Assembly: GCA_001642415.1 (NCBI GenBank)
Contig: LTDK01000141.1
Span: forward strand, 22,298-86,297
Source: Nematocida ironsii
Taxonomy: Eukaryota > Microsporidia
Direction of reading: 5' to 3'
DNA length: 64,000 nt
Part shown: piece by piece, positions 18,968 to 27,636 of the stretch
Position numbering within the stretch: the stretch's first letter is position 1
Layout of the letters: every line of letters begins with the position of its first letter
The notes under the pieces: generated by a model
Told to the model about the DNA's origin: nothing
Seen by the model: only the letters and a program-made list of their open reading frames with translations
The model's database searches: none
Program-made: the position numbers and the translations under genes

Positions 18968-20269
18968 CTAATTCCTTTCTGATAGAGCATATACTCCAGG
19001 TAGGATATCTCCTTGGAGCGCTGCAAGAGTAGCACCACCCCCTGTTAGTATAAGATCAAATGCATCAGCATACCCAGCCGTATTTATGTATCCACAGGTA
19101 TCTCCTCCTCCTGCGCAGAGAAGTGATTGGTCGCCTTGCTTGTGAAGAGTCTGCCTCCTAGCCCTCACAGACTCTAGCGCGGTTTCTGTTCCGTGCGCAT
19201 ATTCTTTTATTTCTGCCTGCCCAAGTGTTCCATTCCAGAAAAGCGACCTGGTTTGTACAAGAAGATCATTTAGCATGTTTTCGGTCATTGGCCCGATGTC
19301 CTTTATACTGGATACGTGCTTTCTGGCTTCTTTATAAGAAACTATGGTGAGATCCTCCAGTATATAATCAAGCGGATAGAAAAGAGAAATTTGCTCAAAA
19401 ATGGCACTTTCTACTAAGTCCTCCACCATGGAAGATGCTGGGTGCTCTAGAAAAGGCACTGCTAGCAGTCCGCCAAGAAAGATGTTTGATGTGATTTTGG
19501 ATAGATTTTTTACCATTTTGATTTTATCTTCTAGCTTGCACCCACCAATAATTAGCAGATCTATTGGCTTTTTCTCATTTATGTGGAAGTTTTTCGAATC
19601 TCTGCCGACTCGCAAGAATTTCTCTACCTCTCTGTTGGAAACACTTGAGAATGGCGAGTGGTCCTGGGTTGGCCGAGTATTTCTCAATAGCATGCTCACT
19701 CCCTGCATTTCCGAGTCTAGCAAAAGCCCAGCTACCTTCTCTAGCTTAACCTGTGTAACAGAATAGTCCTCTCGGTGAAGAACTGCAAATGCGTCATTCA
19801 CCATTATATCGCAATTATTCTTAATAAACTCATCAAATAGCTCCCGGCTCTCCACATCAGAAGAATCCTTTTCAACAGCAAGCGTGCGCATGTTCTGCAG
19901 AAGAACCCAAGGACTTCGTACCTTCTCCCTGGAGATATACTCAAATTCAAACTGGATCTTCACATCTGCATCTTTAAGACACTCGTTCAGCGCACACAAA
20001 ACAGGAAGCATTGTTTTGTCTTGCGGGTTGTTTGGATCTTCCTCACACTCTGGCCTCCCCAAGTGCGATGCAATTATTATACTTTGCACATTCTTTCGCA
20101 GCAAATACTCAATTGTTCCAATGCTTCTCTGAATCTTGGTTTTATCAAGAACAGCCCCATCCTTCATTGGCACATTATAATCTACACGTAAAAAAACTCT
20201 TTTTCCAGCTATATCAACATCTCCCAGGGTTTTTTTCCCTGCGTATACTTCATGTGTCCATGCTTTCAT
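18968..20269 (-). CDS. PGK1: Phosphoglycerate kinase, divergent
   Basis: A 433-residue glycolytic enzyme that transfers phosphate between 1,3-bisphosphoglycerate and ADP. The N-terminal R-V-F-L-R-V-D-Y-N-V-P (residues 24-34), the H-L-G-R-P motif, a G-G-C-K-L-E-D-K segment that keeps the lysine equivalent to the catalytic-cleft Lys, and the C-terminal G-G-G-D-T...T-G-G-G-A-T-L motif are all present. Departures: N-D-A-F-A-V-L-H-R in place of N-D-A-F-G-T-A-H-R, W-N-G-T-L-G in place of W-N-G-P-P-G, and an insert of about 30 residues before G-G-C-K. It should be active but is fast-evolving. It ends 34 bases downstream of NOT4 on the same strand. Confidence 0.92.
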   Translation of the reverse strand: MKAWTHEVYAGKKTLGDVDIAGKRVFLRVDYNVPMKDGAVLDKTKIQRSIGTIEYLLRKNVQSIIIASHLGRPECEEDPNNPQDKTMLPVLCALNECLKDADVKIQFEFEYISREKVRSPWVLLQNMRTLAVEKDSSDVESRELFDEFIKNNCDIMVNDAFAVLHREDYSVTQVKLEKVAGLLLDSEMQGVSMLLRNTRPTQDHSPFSSVSNREVEKFLRVGRDSKNFHINEKKPIDLLIIGGCKLEDKIKMVKNLSKITSNIFLGGLLAVPFLEHPASSMVEDLVESAIFEQISLFYPLDYILEDLTIVSYKEARKHVSSIKDIGPMTENMLNDLLVQTRSLFWNGTLGQAEIKEYAHGTETALESVRARRQTLHKQGDQSLLCAGGGDTCGYINTAGYADAFDLILTGGGATLAALQGDILPGVYALSERN

Positions 20270-20303
20270 ATGTAAATATAAATTAAAGGTCTATTTATTA
20301 GTT

Positions 20304-20999
20304 CTACTTTTCTGCACATATACTTCGAACACTTGAAGAACCAGAATCATGGGCATCCTCAGTGGCTCTTCTGTAGAACGGATTGAACTGGCAGCTATCG
20401 TAGTGCTTCTGCGCAGCTACTGACTCTGGCTTAAATGAAAACAGCGCAGACAGCTCTTCTATATTTTCTGCATCACTGCTTCTGGGTCCATCAGAGGAGG
20501 TAGCCTTCTCTGTAGGCCGCTTTTCTTCTATAATTTTCTCTATTTTTGTCTTTAGTACAAACATCTGGTCTCGCGCAAAAGAGTCTTCGTCCCGGCCCTT
20601 TTCATGCAAATAAAGGCATCCCTCATTGCTGCACTTAATCTTCCGAAGAAAAAACGAGCAATACTTCGTTGTCCCGAATGTGCAGCGAACTGTTTTTTCT
20701 CCCAGCATAAATCCATCCATCTCTCGAATGGCCTCAACGGCATACTCTTCTTTGAGATATGTTATGTATGCGCTGTATACACCTTCTGTTTGTTTTTCTG
20801 GCTTAGTTTCCTTCCGTCTACTAAGCACAATTTTAACTATCTCCCCAAACCCACCAAAAAGACTTTTAGAGCGCAACAAATCCTCTCTGGCAAACTCAAT
20901 GGGTATCCCCACAGCGTACACCAAATTTCTCTGAAGAACCCGTACGTTTAAAAGATCTTCTCCCTCCGTATGTTTTCTTTCAATTGTCTCTGAATGCAT
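20304..20999 (-). CDS. NOT4: Not4-like RRM + CCCH protein without RING
   Basis: A 231-residue protein, ATG at 20999. Residues 19-50 (V-R-V-L-Q-R-N-L-V-Y-x-V-G-I-P...L-F-G-G-F-G) and the following RRM match CNOT4/Not4. A CCCH finger follows, C114-x8-C123-x4-C128-x3-H132 with F-G-T-T-K-Y-C in front and Y-L-H-E behind, as in the family, then the D-E-D-S-F stretch. Not4 normally begins with a C4C4 RING that makes it the E3 ligase of CCR4-NOT. Here the RRM starts about 20 residues from the ATG, and the divergent proteasome gene starts 62 bases upstream, so no room remains for a RING exon. The protein likely keeps RNA or ribosome binding without ligase activity. Confidence 0.85.
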   Translation of the reverse strand: MHSETIERKHTEGEDLLNVRVLQRNLVYAVGIPIEFAREDLLRSKSLFGGFGEIVKIVLSRRKETKPEKQTEGVYSAYITYLKEEYAVEAIREMDGFMLGEKTVRCTFGTTKYCSFFLRKIKCSNEGCLYLHEKGRDEDSFARDQMFVLKTKIEKIIEEKRPTEKATSSDGPRSSDAENIEELSALFSFKPESVAAQKHYDSCQFNPFYRRATEDAHDSGSSSVRSICAEK

Positions 21000-21061
21000 T
21001 GTTATATGTTACCGTTCTGTAAAAATAAATGAATTTTAGCTATTTGTTTTTTTGTTTTTAC

Positions 21062-21769
21062 ATGTCTAGTAAGGAAAGGTACAACTATTTTTGCACGTTC
21101 ACTCCCGAGGGAAAGATTCTTCCTATTGAGGGAGTCATTCGGTCAACAGAACACGGGAGCTCCTGTGTTGCTGTTCGCAACAAAAACATGGCTGTGATTA
21201 TTGCCCAAAGAACAGGAAAAAATGACAAGTTATTGGATGGCCAGAGTAAAATAAAGCAGATTGACACAAATCTGATCTATGTATATGCTGGTGTAACAAA
21301 CGATGGGATGAAGTTCCAGAACGCCTTAAGGAACGAGATACAGATTGCCAACTATAAATACGGCACGTCTCTCCCTATTTCCCATCTAATTGAGTCACAG
21401 CAGTTTAACAGTGCGCTTGAAATAATGCGCTATGGAAGGCGTGCATCTGGTATTTCTGTTATTCTTGCTGGTATAGACAAAGGGAAAATTTCTGTGATAG
21501 AAATGGGGCCTACTGGAGAGGCTATTCCGTGCTTTGGCTCGTGCATCGGGTCAAGAGCACAGTCTGCCAGAACTATTTTAGAGTCACATGAAGGAAATAT
21601 TACAGATCTGTCAAATGAGGATCTGCTTTCTCTTGGTCTTAATGCCTTTAAAAATGCAGTAAATGACCAAGAAGTAATTGAAAATGGGCATTTTGACATT
21701 TGCACGGTCTCTCTCACTGAAGGTGTAAAGTTTATCCCAGGATCTGAGGTAGAGGCGTCTTCTATGTAA
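21062..21769 (+). CDS. PRE5: 20S proteasome subunit alpha type 6
   Basis: A 235-residue alpha subunit. The ATG at 21062 gives a start that aligns with the family; another in-frame ATG at 21029 would add eleven hydrophobic residues. It has the alpha-type N-terminal F-T-P-E-G-K-I-x-x-I-E-G-V-I, and the block R-Y-G-R-R-x-S-G-I...A-G-I-D...I-G-S-R-A-Q-S-A-R-T-I-L-E, in which the S-A-R-T-x-L-E part singles out alpha6 (yeast Pre5, human PSMA1). It forms part of the outer gated ring of the 20S core and has no catalytic Thr. It is divergent from NOT4, with about 60 bases between start codons. Confidence 0.88.
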   Translation: MSSKERYNYFCTFTPEGKILPIEGVIRSTEHGSSCVAVRNKNMAVIIAQRTGKNDKLLDGQSKIKQIDTNLIYVYAGVTNDGMKFQNALRNEIQIANYKYGTSLPISHLIESQQFNSALEIMRYGRRASGISVILAGIDKGKISVIEMGPTGEAIPCFGSCIGSRAQSARTILESHEGNITDLSNEDLLSLGLNAFKNAVNDQEVIENGHFDICTVSLTEGVKFIPGSEVEASSM

Positions 21770-22149
21770 TAAATATCTTAATACTTTATTATTTCTTTCT
21801 GGATATTGTAAAATCAATTGTAATCTAATAAACATACTAGTGCCAACATTAAAATTGAAAATCCCCAAAATAACTTACAGTAAATACATAAATAATATGC
21901 ACTGCTTACTTTAAACACCATAAGCATAAAAAATCTAAAATGGATTCTATATTTAAGTCTTTATATGCCATGCCATAAACATTCTATTTTATTTATACAG
22001 AGTTTCTTTATATTGGCAAATTACTGCAGTCATAAATGAAATTCAACTATAAACAGCCAGAAAAATGGCCAAACTAGAACTTATTATTATACTTTATTAC
22101 TGCATACAATAGACAATCCGCTGATATTATTGCAATGAATTTTGGCTGT
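21770..22149. other. Convergent intergenic region
   Basis: AT-rich DNA between two convergent genes with AATAAA-like sites; no other feature seen. Confidence 0.4.
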
Positions 22150-22641
22150 TTAGTGCGCGCTCTCCTCCAGAGCAGAATGCTGAGCCTGTCTTCTTCCATA
22201 AAGAACTATTTTTATGTGCTCTTCTATTTCATATACAGGCATGTCTTTGCAAAACGCCAGAAGTGATTCTTTGTAGAGATGACAAAGTTTGTTAATCACT
22301 GCATTCTCCCACACAACAAATTTGTTCTTATCCTTTTCTTCTTTTATTGATATTATATCGCTGTTTGATCCCGTCACACTAGCCATAGCAAGTGCTTTTT
22401 CTACCACTGCTTCTGCATGCTTTAAAAGATTCTGGGCCTCAGTATATAGAAACGACCCTTCCTCGTTCTCCTCAAATACATAATTGCATATTTGTGCAAC
22501 TGCACTGCGCAGCTCCTTAGCCGACTTTATGTGCGGCAGCCTGCTTGCCAGCACTGATAAGTTCTTTTCTTCTGGATACTTCCAAAAAGCATTGAATAGA
22601 TCAGCACTTCGAATGTCATCGAATAGTTTTCTAATACTCAT
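22150..22641 (-). CDS. Small protein, possibly bromodomain-like
   Basis: A 163-residue soluble protein starting at the ATG at 22641 (the frame is open upstream only to a TTG). Residues about 10-85 have the helical pattern and some residues of a bromodomain: a hydrophobic helix, an L-S-V-L-A-S-R-L block, I-K-S-A-K-E-L-R-S-A-V-A-Q-I-C-N-Y-V-F, then Y-T-E-A-Q-N-L-L-K-H-A-E. The acetyl-lysine-binding Asn could be the N of I-C-N, but the ZA loop is too short for a standard domain. It lies 33 bases downstream of the Myb gene on the same strand, so co-transcription is possible. The domain call is tentative; the gene itself is likely real. Confidence 0.6.
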   Translation of the reverse strand: MSIRKLFDDIRSADLFNAFWKYPEEKNLSVLASRLPHIKSAKELRSAVAQICNYVFEENEEGSFLYTEAQNLLKHAEAVVEKALAMASVTGSNSDIISIKEEKDKNKFVVWENAVINKLCHLYKESLLAFCKDMPVYEIEEHIKIVLYGRRQAQHSALEESAH

Positions 22642-22674
22642 ACAAAAAAACAAATCGAAAAATACTTTATTCAA

Positions 22675-23427
22675 TTATTTTTCACCAGTTGCCAGTAAAA
22701 CCAGCCCTGCCATGACTTCTTCTTCATCAGAAGAACTCTTCTTAGATTGCTCTGTGCCTGTATTCTGTATGTTCTGCAATGGAATGTTCCAATTTTGCAA
22801 AGGCGGAATACCTTTGCTATAATACATCTGTTTTGTTTTTAGTAGTTCATTATAAGCAGACTGCGCTAGCGCATTTAAAAGATTCCCACCCTCTGGCTGC
22901 GAGATAAACATTGATGTAGTTCTTCTACGGACCCACCCTCTTTTTGAAGATGGCCCGCGTGGCGAATATTCATCATCCCCTCTAAACTCTGCGTGCGCAG
23001 ATATAAAGTCTCCAGAGATGCTATTGGCTCTTTTTGCCTTTAGTGCTTTCTTCTGCATGCTGCTGTTCCAGTGGTTTTTAATTGCGTTGTCTGTTCTTCC
23101 AGGAAGGTGCTTTGCAATGTCTGACCATTTGTTTCCATACTTTGTGTGCAGTGCTAGTATTATACTGTCCTCCTCTGCAGTGAATGGTGTCTTTATGATG
23201 TTTGGGTCCAGATGGTTGTGCCATCTTTCTCTGCACTGCTTTCCTACTCTTCCCCTTAGCTTTTTTGCAATATAGGTCCACCGTTTTGGGCCGAACGCTT
23301 TCACAAGTGCTCGAAGCCTGTCGTCTTCGTCTCGTGTCCACGGGCCCTTCACCGGCATTTCTTCTATTTCCTCTGGAAGACAGTTAGTTATCTCCTTTTC
23401 TTCATGACTGTTGTTATGTTCATCCAT
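22675..23427 (-). CDS. R2R3 Myb transcription factor
   Basis: A 250-residue protein, ATG at 23427. Two Myb repeats occupy residues about 28-130. R2 is G-P-W-T-x-D-E-D...[24 protein letters not shown]3 has F-T-A-E-E-D...[20 protein letters not shown], with Phe at the first position in place of Trp, as is common in R3. These match the c-Myb/Bas1-type DNA-binding fold, and recognition of a C/TAACNG-like site is expected from the family. The C-terminal half is Ser/Asn/Gln-rich and unrecognised. Confidence 0.9.
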   Translation of the reverse strand: MDEHNNSHEEKEITNCLPEEIEEMPVKGPWTRDEDDRLRALVKAFGPKRWTYIAKKLRGRVGKQCRERWHNHLDPNIIKTPFTAEEDSIILALHTKYGNKWSDIAKHLPGRTDNAIKNHWNSSMQKKALKAKRANSISGDFISAHAEFRGDDEYSPRGPSSKRGWVRRRTTSMFISQPEGGNLLNALAQSAYNELLKTKQMYYSKGIPPLQNWNIPLQNIQNTGTEQSKKSSSDEEEVMAGLVLLATGEK

Positions 23428-24373
23428 ATGAACGGGTTATCAACAAATAAAAAAAGCTAGAAATATAGTTATGATACAGTTGGCTGTCTTATTAAATGAT
23501 CGAAAATAATTGGTCATTCTATTCCACAAATAAAGAAGTAAAATATGGGTCAGTCTATTTCTGTCATTCCAAAATCAAGCGAAGACCGGATTCATCGATT
23601 TCCCACCAATAGACAGCCAGTTTCATTCGCCAATTACTGTAAAATAATTTGTATACACTAGACCCTATACACTCTGTAAATACACATATTGGCATGCACA
23701 GCGTATATATACTCACACGCCTTCCGTAGAAATGAAATAGAGGGCATAGAGAAAAGCATATTTGTTTATACACATTTCTGTTTATATATAATTATTACTG
23801 GAGTTACCTAGTGTTTTTATTAGACTAGTAAAGTAGTGTTTATACAATACCTTCATTTGGGTTATATTGTTTGCATGGAAATGCTTCCTTTGTAAAATAT
23901 CGTATATTTGTTTACTATGCATGTATAAAGTAAAATATGAGAAATCTCTTCGGGTTATATCGGGTTTTACTTAGATAGATAATTGGTGGATATATTCTGG
24001 AAAAATTATTGGATAATTAGAAAAATAATTTAATGACATTTTTAATATATTTAATATTTAATTTAGAGCTGCTTCTAATAGAAATAAGTGAATTTGACTT
24101 AGAACCCCAGATATTTTAGAATGAGAAATTAAGCCTTTAAATTTCGGGTTCTGTTCATATTTAAGGATATAAAAATATTTTATTGTTCTTTTATAATCTT
24201 TACTGGTTTATTAAAATTAAAAATATTTTTCCAGTACTTTTTGCTATATAGATTTAGCGTACTGAAGAGCGCTCTATTCTACCTAAATACACATAGAAAG
24301 GCACTCATTCTCAACACTGGCATAAATTGTTAGTATTTAACCTGAATTTTATATGCCTGGTTTTATAGGCCCA
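23428..24373. other. Intergenic region
   Basis: Holds tandem CGGGTTATAT/CGGGTTTTA copies at 23949-23966 and another at 24141-24150, all inverted CCCGAAAT variants. A 38-codon plus-strand frame at 23545-23661 begins M-G-Q-S-I-S and has a fairly coding-like composition, but it is too short to support. No other element is seen. Confidence 0.4.
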
Positions 24374-26464
24374 TCAATCCGTAGTCTCGGTTTCTTTAAG
24401 CAGTGCTACCTCATCCTTAACTGCCCAAGAAATGTTATCAAACACATCCTGGACAATTTTAGCAAGAGATTCATCGCCAATTAGCCCTTTTGGTGATAGA
24501 GTGACTTTTTTGTCTTTATCCCGGATTTCTAAACCATCCTCTGTCTTAGTTAAGCTGAAATAGTTAGAAAGAATATGCGCCACCGTGTTCATACTTTCTT
24601 TGGGCATTTGGAAAGACCTTATAGAGCATTCATCCTCTGTGGGATTGCCCTCTTTAGTGCACTCTTCGCTTTCACACTTTATTGATTTCTTTTTATTCAA
24701 CGGTATTTGCACCGAATTTTTCCCCAACACAGTATCATTAATTGCCTTTATTATACAGTTGGCAAGAACATCTGTTCTAAAAGAGCTCTCCCATTGAATT
24801 GTAATGGAACCCTCCACATCTTCATATATATGCACTCCGTCCACTTCAATGCTTCTTCTGCTTTCAGACTCTTTTATTTCCGGGCTCTCATCAAATATCC
24901 TGTCTATCTGGCTTATCAGAAGCTGGAAGGAAACACCCTGCATCTTTGCCTTTTCAACTATTTTTATTTCAGAGATACCCAGTTTAGAAACACTGTCTCT
25001 CTCTACCACAGATACCTTTCCATCCTCTGCTATGTGCATAAATCCAGAAAATTCATCTGGCACCTCTGTTCCCAGATACTTTACATTTATTTCTCCGGTC
25101 CCCTTTATTTGAATCCACTCGCCGTTTCTTGGCGTATGCACCACCATGTTCTCGCTTTTAGATTCGCTTCTGTGAATAAGAGCACTTTTCAGTCTGTTCA
25201 TCTCTGATGACTCTCCATGCACCAAAACAACTTCTGACACCTTGCACCCCTCAATAAATTCAGCGTTTTGCAAAAAGTCTACGTGCGCACTGAATGATAT
25301 ATAATCTATAGACGAGCGAACTACAAGTTTGTTTCCCTTCAGCGATGTTATTTCATCCGGCTCGCAGAGAAGATCCTTTGCAAGCGTACCCTCCACACAA
25401 TACCCTGGTATAATACACCCGTTTCTCTTATCACCGCACCACATCTCAAACAAATCACGGGATAGCCCGTTCTGCAGCATACCTGGTGAAGCCATCATCA
25501 CGCACGGCCCTCTGTCTTCATACGCCTCAATATTCTTTATGCTTTGCACATGCTTAAAATGAAAAGGATTGCTTATCTCGGCCATTCCCTGTATCCTGTC
25601 ATTCATCATGTTTAAATATGTTTGGTATACTGCCATAAACCGCTTTGCAAGAGCAGACGCATAAAGAATGGGAATCCCCTGCAAATCTTTTCTAGAGTCC
25701 CAAAACTCGTCAAGTATTAGCAATAGCTCCTGTGCCCGCCCTAAGGCAAAGACAGGCAGCAAGCACTTTCCTCCCCTCTTCACTACATCAGACACCCCAG
25801 TTATAAATCTTGTTTCTCTCTCCTCCTTGCTTTGATGGCACTGCACCCCATACGTAGACTCGGATATAAGTATGTCTATGGGCATGGGTGGTATCACAGC
25901 AGCTTTCAAGTGCCGGTCCTCCTCCCGAGAATAGTCACCAGTGTACAACAAAGAAATATCTTCGTTTTTAACAAGAAACATGGCAGCTCCTAGCACGTGC
26001 CCTGCGTTGTAAGCTATTATTGTAATGTTTTTCAGAGGTATTTCCTGCCCATAGTCAATTGGAATAATTTTGTCATAGCACTGCGCAAGCTCCTTCTCTG
26101 TAAATAGGTCATTCTCTGAGGACACATTAGACACTCGGACATAGTCGTTCAGCAACCATCGAAAGATTGCCCTAGTTGGATGGGTCATATATATTTTCCC
26201 CTTAAACCCGCTCCTTTCTGTAAAATATGGAAGTGCACCAGCGTGATCCAAATGAAAATGCGTAACAAGAATAACGTCTATCTCTGCTGGGTCAATTAAA
26301 TCAAAAAATGGGAGAGATGATACTCCAGTGTATGCAGGATGCACCCCGCAGTCAAACATGACCGTAACTCCCCTAAACTTTGTGACTACGCATGATCTGC
26401 CCACTTCACTTCCTGCCCCTAGCGGTAAGATTCTTGCTGCCGTCTGGCAAATAGTTGGATCCAT
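24374..26464 (-). CDS. YSH1: CPSF73/Ysh1 pre-mRNA 3'-end endonuclease
   Basis: A 696-residue metallo-beta-lactamase/beta-CASP nuclease that cuts pre-mRNA before polyadenylation. The ATG at 26464 is preferred: an ATG 12 codons upstream (26500) would overlap the divergent zinc-finger gene, and the family starts near this point. Motifs: L-P-L-G-A-G-S-E-V-G-R-S-C near the start, metal-binding H-F-H-L-D-H at 69-74, Y-T-G-D-Y-S-R-E-E-D at about 200, the beta-CASP core with A-S-P-G-M-L-Q-N-G, and I-S-F-S-A-H-V-D. The C-terminal part is divergent, as in other eukaryotes. Only 20 bases separate its ATG from that of the divergent neighbour. Confidence 0.93.
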   Translation of the reverse strand: MDPTICQTAARILPLGAGSEVGRSCVVTKFRGVTVMFDCGVHPAYTGVSSLPFFDLIDPAEIDVILVTHFHLDHAGALPYFTERSGFKGKIYMTHPTRAIFRWLLNDYVRVSNVSSENDLFTEKELAQCYDKIIPIDYGQEIPLKNITIIAYNAGHVLGAAMFLVKNEDISLLYTGDYSREEDRHLKAAVIPPMPIDILISESTYGVQCHQSKEERETRFITGVSDVVKRGGKCLLPVFALGRAQELLLILDEFWDSRKDLQGIPILYASALAKRFMAVYQTYLNMMNDRIQGMAEISNPFHFKHVQSIKNIEAYEDRGPCVMMASPGMLQNGLSRDLFEMWCGDKRNGCIIPGYCVEGTLAKDLLCEPDEITSLKGNKLVVRSSIDYISFSAHVDFLQNAEFIEGCKVSEVVLVHGESSEMNRLKSALIHRSESKSENMVVHTPRNGEWIQIKGTGEINVKYLGTEVPDEFSGFMHIAEDGKVSVVERDSVSKLGISEIKIVEKAKMQGVSFQLLISQIDRIFDESPEIKESESRRSIEVDGVHIYEDVEGSITIQWESSFRTDVLANCIIKAINDTVLGKNSVQIPLNKKKSIKCESEECTKEGNPTEDECSIRSFQMPKESMNTVAHILSNYFSLTKTEDGLEIRDKDKKVTLSPKGLIGDESLAKIVQDVFDNISWAVKDEVALLKETETTD

Positions 26465-26484
26465 AAAAATGAAAATAAAAAAAG

Positions 26485-27138
26485 ATGAGCTTGTACTCAT
26501 GCGGGTTTGAAGGCTGCTCCAAAAAATTTAAAAAACCATCTCTTCTAGAGCTTCACGAGAACACCCACACAAACACCCGGCCCTTTGCATGCAAAGAATG
26601 TGATCTCCGATATTTTAAAAATAGCCATTTAAAAGTTCATGCTCTAAGAGCGCACGGATGCACTGAAAAGCGAATATGCAAAGAATGTAATAAAACACTT
26701 GCATCAGAAGAAGGCCTTTCTCGGCACAAAGATGTATGCGGCCGCGTATTTACATGCAATGCATGTTCTGCAACGTTTGTCCGGGCAAAATGGTTTTTGA
26801 ACCACTCAAGAGCATGCATAGGAACTGTTCCTCTGGATAATAAAAAAATAGCTATAGACACAAAAACAGCTCAAAATGCAAAACCATCACTAAGTACACC
26901 GAGCATAGAGGAAATGCCACAAAAGTCCAAAAATCCTGGCCAAACAAAGGAACAAGACCTCATTCGCTGTAAAATATGTGGTAAAGGGTTCAAGCTAGAA
27001 AAAAACTGCAAGTTTCATGAATCACACGCACATAATAACTTGCGGTACCCATGCACACACTGCTCTAAAGTATATAATTATAAAGGATCACTTACCAGGC
27101 ACATTCAGAAGGTTCATTCTAATATTAATAAATCTTAA
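26485..27138 (+). CDS. C2H2 zinc-finger protein, possibly TFIIIA-like
   Basis: A 217-residue protein, ATG at 26485, made of about six C2H2 or near-C2H2 fingers. Finger 1 (residues 6-28) has C-x4-C...H-x4-H in the Y-x-C-x-x-x-x-C-x-K-x-F style; finger 2 (35-60) is C-x2-C...H-x4-H; a further pair of cysteine clusters near 67 and 92 has histidines at odd spacing; fingers near 162 and 190 are regular. A Lys/Pro/Ser-rich spacer divides the fingers at about 120-158. The first finger and the closely spaced array recall TFIIIA, the 5S rRNA gene factor, but fungal C2H2 factors vary so much that I hold this loosely. It is divergent from YSH1. Confidence 0.75.
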   Translation: MSLYSCGFEGCSKKFKKPSLLELHENTHTNTRPFACKECDLRYFKNSHLKVHALRAHGCTEKRICKECNKTLASEEGLSRHKDVCGRVFTCNACSATFVRAKWFLNHSRACIGTVPLDNKKIAIDTKTAQNAKPSLSTPSIEEMPQKSKNPGQTKEQDLIRCKICGKGFKLEKNCKFHESHAHNNLRYPCTHCSKVYNYKGSLTRHIQKVHSNINKS

Positions 27139-27636
27139 TAATTAATCTACTCTATATCTTTGGTTTAAATTCCTGGTGTTTTTTTGGATATATCCCAAAA
27201 TTTGAAAAGTCTTCACATAACTGGTAATATTCTAAAAATCTAATTTTACAATTAATATGTACACCTTTTTATTTTAATAAGCTATTATTAAATGTAAGGC
27301 ATAAATAATATTTTATTTTTAATAAATTATACATAGTTCACATTAAATAATTCTAATTTTCTAGGGCCTTAAAAATCCATTATGCTAAAAATGGAAATAT
27401 TTTCCTGGAGTCCAATTTACATTCAGAGTTCAGGCCATATTTACACATAATTTCACCAAATTACTTTCTGTATAACTTCACTATCTAAAACTTTGTCTTA
27501 TATCCTATGAGTATTTCTGGGTGTACTTTTTATGTACAGAGTATATATGTGTTTGTTTTGCTTTACATGATCTGCATCTAAGCGGTAACAACTAATCATT
27601 ATTTTATTTATATATTCTATTCTGTGTTTATCCTTT
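27139..27636. other. Intergenic region with repeat D
   Basis: Carries repeat copy D at 27291-27343 and otherwise AT-rich DNA upstream of enolase. No further gene seen. Confidence 0.45.
27291..27343 (+). repeat. Dispersed 50-bp repeat, copy D
   Basis: Same unit as at 2022, nearly full length, with a few substitutions near its end (AATTATACATAGTTCACAT). It is 152 bases downstream of the zinc-finger gene's stop codon. Confidence 0.78.

Noticed and set aside
23564..23773. 69-codon minus-strand frame between Myb and CPSF73 genes
   Set aside because: Begins with GTG and has no domain; likely chance.
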